Below, in pieces: positions 1 to 11,350 of a DNA stretch of 64,000 bases. Source of the DNA: Gnetum montanum (Eukaryota > Streptophyta > Gnetopsida > Gnetales > Gnetaceae); assembly GCA_015680685.1 (NCBI GenBank), contig MNCI01036652.1, forward strand, positions 3,527-67,526, in the 5' to 3' direction. Made by a program: the position numbers and the translations under genes. Each line of letters opens with the position of its first letter. The stretch's first letter is position 1. The notes under the pieces were generated by a model. The model was given only the letters and a program-made list of their open reading frames with translations, was not told the DNA's origin and ran no database searches.

Positions 1-275
1 GGACCGCGTAGACTAGGCAGTTGAACAAAATAGAAAATTTTCAAGAACTCATAGTACTTGGCAAAGTTGGCTGAATCTCTTTAAAGTAAGTCATTTGTAG
101 TTTACACACAACGCAATTGTTACATTTTACACAACCACATGCCGCAACAGCACATACACATACTCACATTAACTACTGAGTTTATTTGGAGGTATCTTGG
201 CCTTGGTGTTGCCAGAGACTAGTAGGCACCTAAATCCTATTCGAGGACACTCGTTGGTGGTCGCATCCCAAACGG
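1..275. other. Unresolved left flank of TE-1
   Basis: This stretch follows the integrase zinc-finger remnant of TE-1 in the element's direction. The integrase reading frame loses similarity just after a WPF motif near 280. No DDE catalytic core, LTR end or other gene can be recognised. It may be the 3' remnant of TE-1 or the next element, cut by the window edge. Confidence 0.4.
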
Positions 276-1722
276 TCACCAACAGAAAGGCCACGTGATT
301 TGCGTTGGATACAGGTCCGTAGGTGAGACATGTATGAGATTTGTGTATCTTTGGCACGTGTCACATGTCTTGACTTTTGAGAGGCAGTCACACTCCATGT
401 GGGGCCAGTAGTACCCTAGGCATCTGATTTTTGCAGCTATAGCCCTAGGTGCTATGTGTCTGCCACACAGCCCCACATGCACTTCATTAACTACCCTCTA
501 CGCTTACTCTCCATCCACGCATGCCAGCAAATTCCCATCGTAAGAACGTCGGCATAGGGCATCATTTCCCATGAGCATCTATTGCTGGGCGCACTTTCGG
601 ATTGCATCTCTCTGAGCAAATGTCAATCCACTTGGGGGTTTGCCATGTTGCAGGTAGGCTTTAATGTTAATATACCACTCCTAGGTATTCGCAACATTAA
701 TAGAGGCCACGTGTCCTGCTTGAGTGATTAGCACGGTGCATTCATCAATTGAGGTTGGCAGACTTGCGAATTAGTGTGGTGGAATGTTTAATGTGAGGGT
801 TGCTAAGGCATCTGCCATGGTGTTCTCATTGCGTGGCACATGTTTCACATCTGTGGTTGCAAATCTCTTAAGAAGGCTTTTTGCTAGGTCACAGTAAGGT
901 TGCAGGTGCATAGCTCTGCAGGCATAGACCTCGGTGATTTTATTCACAACTAGTTGTGAATCACTATAGATTGCCAAGTGTTGTATGCATAATGTTTGGG
1001 CAGCTGAGAGGCCTTGGAGTAGCCCCTCATATTCTACCACATTTTTTATGCAAGGGAACGCAAAACGATAAGTGAAGGGGTGCATTTCCCTAGAGGAAAA
1101 CTTAATGATGGCACCTACACTACCTCCTCATGCTATTGAAGCACCATCAAAGTGTAGAGTAGCTTCTAGGTGTGAAGGGACAATGTTGATAGTGCCAACA
1201 TGTTCATCTAGGAATTTAGGATCTATGGTTGCATGGTGATCAACGTGTGAGATCGTAAGTTGCGTTGCTATGGCGTGACCCTTAGTCGACGATTGACTTA
1301 CATAGTGTAGGTCGAACTCCACAGTTATTGCTTTCCATCAGGCTATCCTGCTACTTTCATATAGGTTATTAGTGATAGCCTGGAGTATGTTGCTTTTGCA
1401 AATGATGTTGATTGCACTGCAAAATAGATAATGCCTCCACCTTTTTAGTGCAAACACTAAGGTAAGGCAATTCCTTTCTACTTCCTTGTATTTTGCCTCA
1501 TGCGCTATTAGTGCATGACTCAGGTAGTACACTGGTGTCTCAGATCCATCGTCTCATTTCTAACATAGCAGTGCTATGATGGATGTGTCAGAGGTGGCAA
1601 GGTAGATGAAGAGAGGCTTATCCATTTGTGGCAGATGCACATTTGGGAGGTGCGAGAGTTCTTCCTTCAAGTCATCGAAGGCTTGTTGACACTAAGTTTT
1701 CCACTCGAAGTCAACCTCGTCA
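276..1722 (-). pseudogene. TE-1 pol remnant: RNase H, archaeal-type RNase H, integrase zinc finger
   Basis: One minus-strand frame, broken only by stops, covers the back half of a Ty3/gypsy polyprotein. At about 1690-1338 is the RT-linked RNase H, with AFDDLKEELSHLP and YYLSHALIAHEAKY. At about 1322-780 is a second, archaeal-type RNase H with a plausible D-E-D-D set: LHFDGAS, EYEGLLQGL, YSDSQLVV, ENTMADALA. At about 480-280 is the integrase N-terminal zinc finger, H-H-C-C, ending CDTCQ. The RT palm, including its YVDD motif, is absent. The sequence jumps near 1720-1740 from the protease linker into the RNase H. The integrase core is also missing. A dual RNase H is known from the Tat lineage. 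The remnant cannot code for an active polymerase. Confidence 0.88.
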
Positions 1723-2034
1723 TGGGTTGATCAGAATGTAAGGCCAAGGCATTTCATTAGGGCCCTCGTTCACATCATTGTCCCCCACTTGGAAGGGCAA
1801 CTCAACCCATGCACTTTTGTTTTGGTAATCAGCTTGTTAAGCCGATTTTTCCATTGGATGTTCAATGCATGTATGAGTAAGCATTTGATTCTAAGGGGTC
1901 ATGGCCTCTAAGCCCTGCTCCATGTCTATGTTACTAATATCTTGTGTTGCTACTTCATCACCATAGATCACCACCTCCCTACTCGCGTATGGTAGGTGGA
2001 TTTCTTATTGTATGGGTGAGGAGACAACCCTAAG
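1723..2034 (-). other. TE-1 protease-to-pol linker with deletion junction
   Basis: This is the polyprotein segment downstream of protease. A piece reading like DMEQGLEAM near 1900-1930 matches the TEQGLEVEF segment of TE-4. Bases about 1735-1920 are homologous to 21480-21680 of TE-3. The left limit of that homology, near 1720-1740, is where RNase H begins in TE-1. The repeat array, antisense gene, spacer and RT palm of a longer ancestor have therefore probably been deleted here. Confidence 0.6.
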
Positions 2035-2343
2035 TTATGCTAACCATGATCTCCCCAAGATTAGGTTAAACCTGGGCATTTCCTCAACCATGATGAATGT
2101 TGCGTTTGTGGGGAACTGGTCCCTTGCTATGAAGTCTATGTGAACTATGCCCTTCACCAGGACACATGTCCCATTGAATGACCTTAGACACGATGTTGTT
2201 ATGGGTTTGATCTGGTCGACCAAGCCCAACTTGTCCACAATAGGGAAGGGGATGATGTTCGTGGCAACCCAATCATCAACATGTACCCTTCGAATCTGAT
2301 GTTGGCTGATCTGAATTATTATTAAAAGAGGTGTCGTTGTCAC
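2035..2343 (-). pseudogene. TE-1 retropepsin (protease) with altered active site
   Basis: A 102-residue aspartic protease segment lies in frame with gag upstream. Visible landmarks are the active-site strand VHVDDWVATN, the middle strand SFNGTCVLVKG, and the C-terminal LILGRSWLA. TE-2 and TE-3 read DDGAATN at the same place, so TE-1 has Trp for the invariant Gly of the D-D-G triad. This should abolish processing of the polyprotein. Retropepsins act as homodimers that cut Gag-Pol inside virus-like particles. Confidence 0.85.
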
Positions 2344-5300
2344 CTAACCCCTCTTGGGATCTTCCCTGATGGCATCATCACTGAACATCAATTGGGATGG
2401 CTTAGGCTCTGTGGGTGTAGGGGGAAGCATGACCAAGTGGATCACTTCCTCTTCTACTAGCATGTCTTCATTGATAGGAATATCTGTCAACATGTGGATC
2501 AGAGCCTCATGGTGGGGAATAGATGTCATGATCAAGTCGTACAGGCTCAGTGAAGTGTTTTTCTATTTTAGAGCCTGCTTGACCTGAGTGAGGGCATCCA
2601 AAAGGTTTTGGCCACCCCCCTTTTTAAAATTATCCTCTTCTTTGATTCATCCTAAGAGATGAATTTCCCGAGGAGGGGCAACTTCGGATCTAGGTTTAGA
2701 CCCCTTTTGGAAGGATGGCATAGACTGCACTATTGTAGTAAGGCACATCTTTGGCGACGAGGGTGTAGGCATAGGGGGTGGAGACATAGGCTTGAGAATA
2801 CCTTGGGTGGTGTTTCCTCTTGAAGTCCCAGCTACAAAACACACTTTCCGTTTCTTAGGACGAGAAGGTTGTTCAACTGTTGTATGTAGGTCAGGGGCTG
2901 TCGAATGAGTCAGCCCCCTAATGATGAAAGGTGGTAATGGTGTTAGTGGGAAAAGTAGCATGGTTTCGCTAACAGGTGGTGCAGAGATGGATGCCCATGG
3001 AGGGACTTTTATAACGAACAGCTGTTGTGGGCTTTGGTTAGCCACTCGTGGTGCTGGAGCACTATGCTGAGGCATGCGGATAACGAATGGCTGCTAGGGT
3101 GGCCTAGGATCATTTTCAATGCTGATGGCATTGATGATGTAACCGGCATTGTTGGCATTAAGGGGATCTATGTAGACATGCATAGATTGGTTTTCGGGAT
3201 GTACTGGGTTGCTTTTGTCCAACACCAGCTTTCCCTAGTCAATCAATCTCTGAATGTCATCCTACAACACTAGATAGTAATTTGTGTTGTGACCACACTG
3301 TTGGTGGTAGTCACAGAACCTATCCAGCCTTAAACCCTTAGGAACTAGGGGCTCATTGGGCAGGGCCAAATAGGGGTTCCTAAGGAGCTCGTAATAGCGT
3401 TGATGTCTATTGATTCTTTCTTGCGACATTTTCTTGTACTGCATGTGCCTTGTTGCCAATAGCTACTTCAGAAGTTCTAAAGGCTTGAGAAGTAGTGGGT
3501 GTGTACTTTGAGTGATCTTTGTGCTCAAATTTTGGCTTGGGTTACATAGATGTCTCAAGGTAGGAATCGTAGGTTACGACATGTTACCCTTCTTGGGCAT
3601 GGGGTTAGCTATGGGTACAACCAATTTTTTGTTGCTCTTCTTACCGTTGTTACTAGGTCGGGGCTTGGCCTCAATCGCCACAATGGCCACTATGGTTGTT
3701 GGGGCTTTACCCTTATCCTTCTTTGTGAAGGTGCTTTTGTAAGCAATGTAGGCTAGGTCTTTGCTTACATCAACCACATCCTGTATGCTCTTAGTTTGAG
3801 TGAAGGCTTGACTAAGAGTGCGAGGGGTGAGGTAGTACATTTTAGACTTGATAAAGTCATTCACTACACCTTTAAAGATGGCCAACAAGTGGGCTTCCAC
3901 AATGGGCTCACGGATTTCGTTAAGGGTCTCGCTCCATCGCTAAATGAACTTCTAGACCAGTTCCAGAGGTTCCTGCTTCACACTCATCAGCTAATCCAGT
4001 GTGATTTCTAGCTTCAAGTTATACTTGAAGTGTGTCACAAACTAGGTTAGAAGCTCTTCTTATGTTTAAATGGATGAGCATGGCAGCGCACGATACCAGT
4101 CTAAGGCTCTCCCGGCTAAGGACATGGCAAAGGCATGAATGATCGTGTGCGATCATTATTACAATAGGAGAGACTCAAACCTAAAGGTAACTAGGTGTGC
4201 ATTGGAATCCCCCTCCCCATCGTACTTCGTGAAGTGTGGGAGAGGCATCCCTAGGGGTAATGTTAGAGCAAGGATTGCAAGGCTGATAGGGTCTTCCTGG
4301 TAAAAGTCCATGACTTATACCATGTCGGACCCGACAGCCTTGAGGCATTTGATTTCCTCAATGAGGGTTTTCATGAGCTAGAATTCTTGGTCCAAACCTT
4401 GCGATGTTGTAGGTAGTTGGAGAACTACCGAGGTAGCTCCCAGCTATGGAATGGCGAGGGTGGTGGTGGTGTGACCCATCAGTGGTACCGTTGGGGTAGC
4501 CCCCGCGAGAGGTGTTTCTTGCACTATCCACCACCTTGCAGGTGGTGCTATTGGAGTAGCAACTACAATTTGAGCTATCGGATAGACTGCTTGTGTCATC
4601 GACAGAACAGACCATAGCCCCGTGTTAGGTTGTACCGTTTGCGAGGTTTGGTAGGTCTGAGGGTGAACATAATGAGACATCTGCGATAGTTGTGGTACAT
4701 GCGCAGAAGTGAATGGGGTCCACCACGTGGATGGGCTTGGGCCCATCATAGTGGGTGGAATAGATGTGAATCTAGGAATCGAAACAAAATTTACATAAGA
4801 TTGCGAAGAAGGTACAGTATGGACACGTGGTAGGGTAGCCATGATTGGTGTGTGATGCGCTAGAGGAATGGGCTACTGAATAGTTTGCGGAGGCATAGTC
4901 ACTGCAAATGAAATGGGAGAATAAGGGTGTTGATACACCGAGAAGGTGACATGGCTACCCATTTTGATTGTAGGTTGTAGGAGTGTAGGCGTGATAACAA
5001 AGGGAGTGGTGACAAACAATGGGTTGGCCCAGAAGGACTGGGTAGGAGGGATAGGAACAGGGTTGGTTAAACCTCCCTCGTCGAATTAGGAATCAAGTTC
5101 CTCCTATCTGTCCTGAAAAGCATCATCCTAGTTGGACGTCGTGTCCTGTTGCTCCCTAAGCCTAGCCAACTAGATTAGTTGGTCTAAAAGCCTTTGGTTT
5201 TCCTATGTCAAAGGTCTGGAGATGCCGAGAGTGAGAACAAATTCCTTCCCATTACAGTAAGCAAACTCAAAGCTACATTTATCTTTGAGTTCGTGTACAT

Positions 5301-5508
5301 TCAAAGGTAGGTTTTCGTGGACCCTCGCATAGAGGAAGTTATAACACTCATGTTGTTGGGCCAATCCCTCAAGTCCCTAGTTTTGGATCCTGAGGGATCA
5401 ACGTGTTTCTAGTGTTGGATTCAACAGTTGTTCGGCACTAGTGGTGCCTTGAACTATGATGGTGACCTCCACATTGAAGGTGTTAACAGCAGTAGTTGTA
5501 GAATTCAT
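2344..5508 (-). pseudogene. TE-1 gag
   Basis: The structural polyprotein of the virus-like particle. The start chosen is the ATG at 5508, whose first residues (MNSTTTAVNTFNVE) resemble those of the other copies. Next come a Pro/Thr/Ser-rich region (about 4840-4450) and a capsid segment (about 3900-3650) with NDFIKSKMYYL, ending in a basic Lys-rich tail. A zinc-knuckle motif, FCDYHQQCGHNTNYY, follows near 3310, with its last Cys changed to Tyr. Then there is a Pro-rich stretch (3075-2647) and a region leading to protease. The longest pieces (4842, 3900, 3459, 3075, 2535 and 2343) share one frame, so decay is mostly by stop codons. Confidence 0.8.
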
Positions 5509-5615
5509 TGCCACTAAGCTAGGAAATTTTGCAAATATGAAAAGTGAGGAAATCAAAAAGCTAATAAGTTTTGCGAACTGAGAAGAGCAAATAATTTGGG
5601 AAGCAATAAAAAGAA

Positions 5616-6265
5616 GGCTTTATGTCTTGCTGGGCTCCTGAGGAACTGTCGAGGTGACTGACCTGTACTGCACGATGCGTAAACAATTGTGAAGGATGTC
5701 ACATTTATGTTAATTTGTGATAGGGTACAGGGAATATGCAAGACTACCATAAGACAGGCAAGTCAACTAGTGACCGAAGGCTTTACGTCTTGTAGGGTTC
5801 CCAAGGAACCATCGAGGTGACCGATCTGCACCACACGACGCCGAAACAACCACAAAAGGGTGTCAAGTTTACGCTAATGTGTATCAGGGTGCAGAAGGCT
5901 TACAAGACTACTGTAATGAGGAGTCAAGTTAACTGGCAATCGGAGGCTTTACGTCCTGTAGGGTTCCCAAGGAACCGTCGAGGTGACTGATTTTCACCGC
6001 ACGATGCGTAAGCAACCACAAAAGGGTATCAATTTTATGCTAATGTGTATCAGGGTGCAAAAGGCTTAGAAGACTACCATAAGGAGGAGGCAAGTTAACT
6101 GGCAATTAGAGGTTTTACATCCTATAGGGTTCCCGGGGAACTGTGTAGGCAACTGATCTGCACCGCACAATGCATAAACAAATACAAAAGGGTGTCAAGT
6201 TTATGCTAATGCATATCAAGGTGTAGAAGGCTTACAAGACTACTATGACATGCAGAAAGGCACCA
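5616..6265 (-). repeat. TE-1 leader tandem repeat, about 165 bp x 4
   Basis: Between gag and the primer-binding site are four diverged units starting with GGCTTTA(C/T)GTC at 5616, 5779, 5945 and 6112, so the spacing is 163, 166 and 167 bp. Each unit holds an imperfect inverted repeat, GGTTCCCAAGGAACC, and a segment like CGCACGATGCGTAA. TE-3 has two units of the same repeat and TE-4 about one. It lies in the untranslated leader. Confidence 0.85.
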
Positions 6266-6270
6266 AAATT

Positions 6271-6287
6271 CCCTCCTTCTAGCACCA
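6271..6287 (-). promoter_or_regulatory. TE-1 primer-binding site
   Basis: Read on the minus strand this is TGGTGCTAGAAGGAGGG. The same 17-mer, with one to four changes, sits at the matching place in TE-2, TE-3 and TE-4, next to the LTR end. It starts with TGG, as expected for pairing with a tRNA 3' CCA end, and resembles the plant tRNA-Leu PBS TGGTGTCAGAAGTGGG. The tRNA assignment is tentative. Confidence 0.7.
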
Positions 6288-6294
6288 TAAAGAC

Positions 6295-7000
6295 TGTAGC
6301 AATCAAAAATGTTGGTGGCTGGAAAAAAATGCCAAGGGGCCATCGATCGCTAGATAGCCTTGACCCCATCTCCGCGGGAAGGCCATGCTAGATGGGATGA
6401 AAATGGGGTGCCCTGAATGGTTTGGTCGATCAGACAGGGACTTAGTTGGTGTCTCTATAACCTTTTGCAACATGTAATTTGGAAACGAGATTGGTAGTGT
6501 GAAGTAATATTTAAATGTAAAAGAAATAGGAAACAATGTAAAATGCAATAGTAAACAGGAGATACTGTAGAAATACAATTAGAAAAGTGCACCACTTCAA
6601 AGCTATGACCTTGCTCTATCAAGATGGATACAATCGATTGCACAGCGTTGGGAAGTGTAGAGATCCCAAGAGCAATCAAGACGTGTCGAGCAAGAGGGTT
6701 GTGTGCTCAAACATGGACTCCTATGTTAACAATGCGAAGTTCTACCAAGGTGGTAGAAAAGAATAGAATGAAATGCCAAGTGATAATGCTAACTATTTAC
6801 AATGTCTAAATAGAAATCTTACAATGCCAGAGAATGCTAGAGAGCCAAAGGTTTCAGAGGGCGAGCCAGAGGATCATATGAAAAAGGACCTAGAGAAGAG
6901 AGAGAGAGAGTTTAAGTATCGCTCATTGGGATATTTATAAGACCAAGGATGCACGAAAGATGTGGTTTGAATGCCAAGGCATTTGCATGATGTGAGGCTT
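6295..7000 (-). mobile_element. TE-1 LTR (5' LTR of a minus-strand element), possibly truncated
   Basis: The LTR edge next to the PBS is well placed: the minus strand reads GCTACA, then a 7-base spacer, then the PBS. Bases 6295-6945 are homologous to 25694-26345 of the TE-3 LTR, including a TATA-like box. The far edge is uncertain, near 7000. Only some 60 bp lie beyond the TATA box, against about 1.1 kb in TE-3, so most of U3 is missing or diverged. TE-2's antisense gene starts right after it. Confidence 0.7.
6931..6940 (-). promoter_or_regulatory. TATA-like box in TE-1 LTR
   Basis: The minus strand reads TTATAAATAT. The TE-3 LTR has TATAAATA at the aligned position 26335-26342 and the TE-2 LTR has TATAAAAAT at 15586-15594. 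Placed about 640 bp from the PBS-proximal LTR edge, it would drive gag-pol on the minus strand. Confidence 0.55.
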
Positions 7001-7019
7001 GGAGGTGGCTACATTGGGA

Positions 7020-9966
7020 TTGGTCTCGTAATGGGCCATTTTTCCCACACGATGCTGATTCAGCTTCTAATAGTCTTAATGCATTGGCCAATGGTAAGTA
7101 ATAGTGTTTTCGATGCCTCACATTTGTTTGTTTTGCTACCTCATTGGCTATATTGATTCTATGGTTTTACCCTACGCGTACAGTGGATGTCACCCCTGGT
7201 GGAGTCATCATAACAACTGGCTGGACTGAGGACACTTTGGCCATGAAATTCAAGGATATTGACGGTGCACAACGGTGGTTGCAAGATAAGGCACCATTGC
7301 ATATTATCAGTTTCTTGAGTGATGCTGGTCTCATGGAGTTGTTTACTGCTCTACGTCCTAATGTCTCCATGACTAAGATGATTACGATTGTTGATTCTTT
7401 TAACGAAGCTGTTACTTACTATAACACTCATGTCAAGGGAATTAAAGTAACTTTCCATCTTTCAGAGGAGTTCTTTTCAGACCTCTTCAGTGTACCAATA
7501 GATGGGTCTAGAGTAACTTTGGATAGGGCACAAAAAGAGGTCCATGTTGTTCGTGATCTAGAGGATTGGCTGGGTGTACTTAAGGGTGCTAAGGGATTTC
7601 CTATGTAGGGAAGATCGAGAGTAGCTGAAGTAAATGAGTTGTATCCACTGTTCAGAGCATGAGTGTTTCCTAAGTCCCTGTTCCAAGTGAAGACTTTTGG
7701 GGTAGAATTTGTGCATATCATGCACACGATTCTGGAGATTGGAGTGCGTTATAATTGGGCTTAGTTTTTACTTTTAGGTTTCCATGGAGAGATAGTGAGA
7801 TTATGTTCGAACGTTGAGGCACAGTCCCATTTTACCTTTGCATTCTTTGTCAGTTACCTACACCGACTAGCTAAATTTCTAGTAGTTCATGTGGGTAATG
7901 AGTATGTGTTAAGGGATCGTGACCAACTATCTCGCCCTTGGATTCACCACTTGTTTGAAGTGACTAAATCTCAAGATTCTCCTAAAGGGATTGATGAATC
8001 GGTCTCTATTACAATGGGGGGACCATCTGGTCATTCAATCCATATACGTGACAGCATAGGGTTGGAGCTGGGTGGTGTTCCCTATACTGCTAGGAGAGCC
8101 GATCAGGTAATCAGGGAGATAATCGAGAAGGCAAAATCTAAAGTTCAAAGACCTAAGCGCTCTAGAGAGGTTGGTCCAGTTGTAGATGAACCAAAGGTGA
8201 AATGCATATGGTTTAAAGTATCTGCATGTGGTAAGTAAGCCCGAATCATTCATTTATCCTTGTTTTATTATGATTATATATTTTTTATTATTTTTTTGGT
8301 TATTAATGTTAAACTGATGTTGAACTTATGAATGTCATCAGAGCCAACCCCTGAAGTAAGAAGAGACGGGTTAGCACTGATCGTAGAGGAGGAAGAGGTT
8401 CCCACCAACCAAGGTGAGGAGAATGAGGTGGGTAATGACGAGATGGAAGTTCTTGTCTCTCTAAGGGAAGAAACAAAAGAATAAGCAGAAGTCACCACCA
8501 CTAAAAAAGATCACACTGGTAATTAGGATCAAGCTGATGAGATGTTTGATGATTTCTTCGAAGGAAGGTTAAACCTTGGCAATCCTCCAAATCTGGAAAA
8601 AGAAAGGGATTTTGGTATATTCACCTGATTATGTTTATTTGGTTTTGAATTATTTCATTTCCATTATTTAGAGTTTTGAGCTTATGTTTTTGTTGCTACA
8701 AGGCGTAGATGTTGAAACTCGGACAACTCCTAGTGTTCATTCGGAAATTCCTACAATGAAGACTCCAATGGAAACAACTGCTGAAGTTGGTCCATCTTCT
8801 ACAAATGAACCATTTACTTGGATTGAAATGCCAAGTAAGATGGATTTTGTCCTTGGTATCGTCAATGAGGTAGTTGACCACATCCAACAAGCTCATCCTG
8901 AAATAGGTACATATGTTTTGAGTCTTTCTGTTTTTGCATCTATTTCTACTGTCCGATGTCTAATGTATATTCTCCTTAAGTTGATAGGTGCTAAACTGAA
9001 GTGGGACCCATCCAAGGCCATCCGTATTGACAGTATGTCTACACTACCATCAGAAATTGAGCAAGTGCCAAGACAGATTTATGATGAGGTGGCAGAATGT
9101 GTTGTGCAAAATGCCAAGTCTCTTTGGACCTGTAGGCATTCCATCAAAAAGCCATGGTTGCGAATTCAGGCAGGGGAAAAAGAGATTGCCAAACTATCAG
9201 TAGAACAAGATGATTTTAAGTCACACTATGAGTTTGCCTCTACTATGTTGACGGGTGATCATTCTTGGTGAACCTCTGAGGTTACTTATACCAGATATTG
9301 GAATCTATTGAATCGCCAAGTAACTATAACTAGGGAGCTAGTAGAGCGAAAGGCACAAATTGATTTGTTGAATCTCAAGTGTCAGGATTGAAAAGCTTTC
9401 ACTTCTAAGGTGTGGAAATGGGGCCAAGATGAAAAGAATCATAAGTACCATTATAAAAAATCATTAAAGGAGATATCCATAGAGAAGCATCAACTAGAGA
9501 TGTTTGTAGAGGGTTTAGGCCTACGGTCTTCGTTTGATGCCTTTGCTAGGCACACTGTGGTAGAGATGGAATCTCCTAAGAGAGTAATCACTATAGCTTT
9601 TGGGGAGATTTCTGTAGGAGAGTTTCCTCTTAAACATCCTACTTGGTCTACTATGGACAAAGGGAAGGTATTAGTCAATATTGATCTTGGCCTTGACGGA
9701 ACAGATTGGGCAAGTGTCCCTGAAGAAGAAATCCTTCGTCAGCTAGAGTTTGGACTAAGAGGATCCTCTTCAATAATTTGTTTAAACTTGTAACTTTTAT
9801 CTATTTTTAGTGGAAAATGTTACCCATTTTTTTGTTTTTAGTTAATTATTTTCTTTTATTTTTACAGATTCATGAAGACGGTGGTGACAAAGGTGGCCCC
9901 AGTGGCAGGGGAACTCATGATGCGGGGGAGTTTGAGGGGAAAGCCCCTCTTGATCCTAATGTTTAG
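7020..9966 (+). pseudogene. TE-2 antisense multi-exon gene (aORF), best preserved copy
   Basis: A gene of unknown function on the strand opposite to TE-2 gag. Likely exons: tail of exon 2 to 7093 (donor GTAAGTA); exon 3 7184-8230 (donor GTAAGT); exon 4 8342-8614; exon 5 8703-8906; exon 6 8988 to about 9770; exon 7 9868-9966 (TAG). Exon 3 is one frame with stops at 7606, 7660 and 7762. Conserved pieces are VDSFN, HVKGIKVTFHLSEEFF, FSVPIDG, LYPLFRA and QLSRPWI. Exon 6 is charged and could form a coiled coil; exon 7 is a short Gly/Asp-rich tail. The VxGIxV block with a following IPxxG resembles the 'putative plant transposon protein' domain of plant databases, but this is a guess. Exon 1 is missing, cut by TE-1. 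Confidence 0.72.
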
Positions 9967-10353
9967 TTTTCAAATTTGGCATTGTTATATGTCTCTATGG
10001 ATTGTAAACAAATTTTTTTTTTGAGTTGTGTATTTAACAGATGCGCAAACTTGGTTAACTTCTGTAATCGCTCATTTACGTATTTGTCTATATATTTTTT
10101 TGTTGTTTTCACATTCCAATTTTTTTCTTGTTTTTTCTGAATGTTGAGAAGAAATAATGCAGGGACATAGAGCAAAAGTCTTTTTTACTTGTTTTGTTGT
10201 TTAAGTATAAACTTAAAATAAAGTGCAAATGTAACCTAGATGATAACCGTGCCAAGGAAAACAGAAAGGAAAGCATAACTTGTAGTGCAAAAACATAATC
10301 ATAGCATGTAAATCGGGAATTTAAGCTTTTGAGGCAAACAAAAGTAAACTTGC
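9967..10353. other. AT-rich stretch after the TE-2 antisense gene
   Basis: No gene is seen. It is T-rich just after the antisense gene's stop, where its polyadenylation region would be expected, then A-rich. It separates the antisense gene from the repeat array at 10354. Confidence 0.5.
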
Positions 10354-10609
10354 TCTAGTTTAAGGTCATTTCAAACCATACGTATGTGGGTGTCAGTTTA
10401 AAGTCATGATGGACTGCAACGTGATCGTTCTAGTTTAAGGCCATTTTAGGTTGCAAATAAATAGGAGGGATATCAACTGATACGATGGGTTTTGATGTAA
10501 ACCGGCCATTTCTGACCATGGCTAGTTTTATGTCATTGCGGACATGCGATAGTTTAATGTCATTCTGGACTTACATAGTTTAACATCATTGCAGACTGGC
10601 GTAGTTTGT
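10354..10609. repeat. TE-2 module-border array (AGTTTAAGGCCATTTC-like word)
   Basis: About eight degenerate copies of a word like AGTTTAAGGTCATTTC, spaced 25-60 bp and drifting to AGTTTAATGTCATTC and AGTTTAACATCATTG at the right end. The same word forms arrays at matching borders in TE-3, TE-4, TE-5 and TE-6. It stands between the convergent 3' ends of the antisense gene and gag-protease. Confidence 0.8.
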
Positions 10610-11056
10610 TAATTGTTTAATAAATTTTTGATTTTTTTTGTTTTTATGTTAAGAGTGGGTTTGATGGGTACGATCTGATACTCGGCATCTTCTTCGCTAA
10701 TTACGTTGTATGGTAGCTCTACCCAAGAGATGTCTAGCGGAGTAGGCTCTGAGTTAGTATCCTTGAATGTTTCTGGGTGGAATTTCCTTGGTTTCTGAGG
10801 GATCATGATTTATGGGTTGGTCATCACTTTGGGTTTCTCTTGCTTCTTTCGGTATGGGCCTTTCAAAAATTTTGTAGATTTTGTGCTCATGTGAAGTGTC
10901 CTCTTGTTCAGGCTCCTCAAATTTAACTTCGAAGCCTTGATTTTCCTCCGTGTGAGATGAGATGGTGGATGTAGTAGCAACCCCATGGATAATGATTTCA
11001 CCCCCCTTATAGGGTAAGTGAATCTCTTGATGAATGGGGAAAGACATTGCTTTTAA
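10610..11056 (-). pseudogene. TE-2 polyprotein linker downstream of protease
   Basis: This continues the gag-protease frame after one stop (TAG for an expected CAG Gln just after WLA). It begins FPIHQEIHLPYKGGEI, which matches SPIHQEIHLPYEGGEV of TE-4, then turns acidic. A piece reading SWVELPYNVIS near 10720 matches LWVELPFDIVD of TE-4 and LWDELPFNIVS of TE-6. The frame ends in the repeat array. No RT follows, so this is the last sense-strand coding part of TE-2. Confidence 0.7.
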
Positions 11057-11350
11057 CTAGGCCAACCAAGGTCGTCCTAGGATTAGGTTAAAACCAGGCA
11101 TCTCATCAATAACCACGAAGTCTGCGAATGTGAGGAATCGATCCCCTGCTATAAAATCCAAGGTCAATGTACCTTTAACCACTACTCGTGATCCATTAAA
11201 TGACTTCAGGCATGTTGTAGATGTCAGTTTAATTAATTCTGTAAGCCCTAACTGTTCAATGATGGAATAAGGCACTACGTTTGTGGCTGCTCCGTCATCT
11301 ATGTGTACTCGATGTATTTTGAATTGATTAACTCGTATGGTTATAAACAT
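11057..11350 (-). CDS. TE-2 retropepsin (protease), intact active site
   Basis: An unbroken protease domain in the same frame as TE-2 gag. It shows VHIDDGAATN (catalytic D-D-G), SFNGSRVVVKG, DFIAGDRF and the closing LILGRPWLA. It is the best preserved of the five protease copies and serves as reference for changes in the others: TE-1 DDW, TE-4 DNQ, TE-6 DEG. It is part of a polyprotein rather than a free gene, and stops in neighbouring gag keep it from being made as a fusion. Confidence 0.85.
   Translation of the reverse strand: MFITIRVNQFKIHRVHIDDGAATNVVPYSIIEQLGLTELIKLTSTTCLKSFNGSRVVVKGTLTLDFIAGDRFLTFADFVVIDEMPGFNLILGRPWLA

Noticed and set aside
5616-6265. CRISPR-like array
   Set aside because: Units are 165 bp of full-length diverged repeat with no short repeat and unique spacer structure, and the context is a plant retrotransposon leader.
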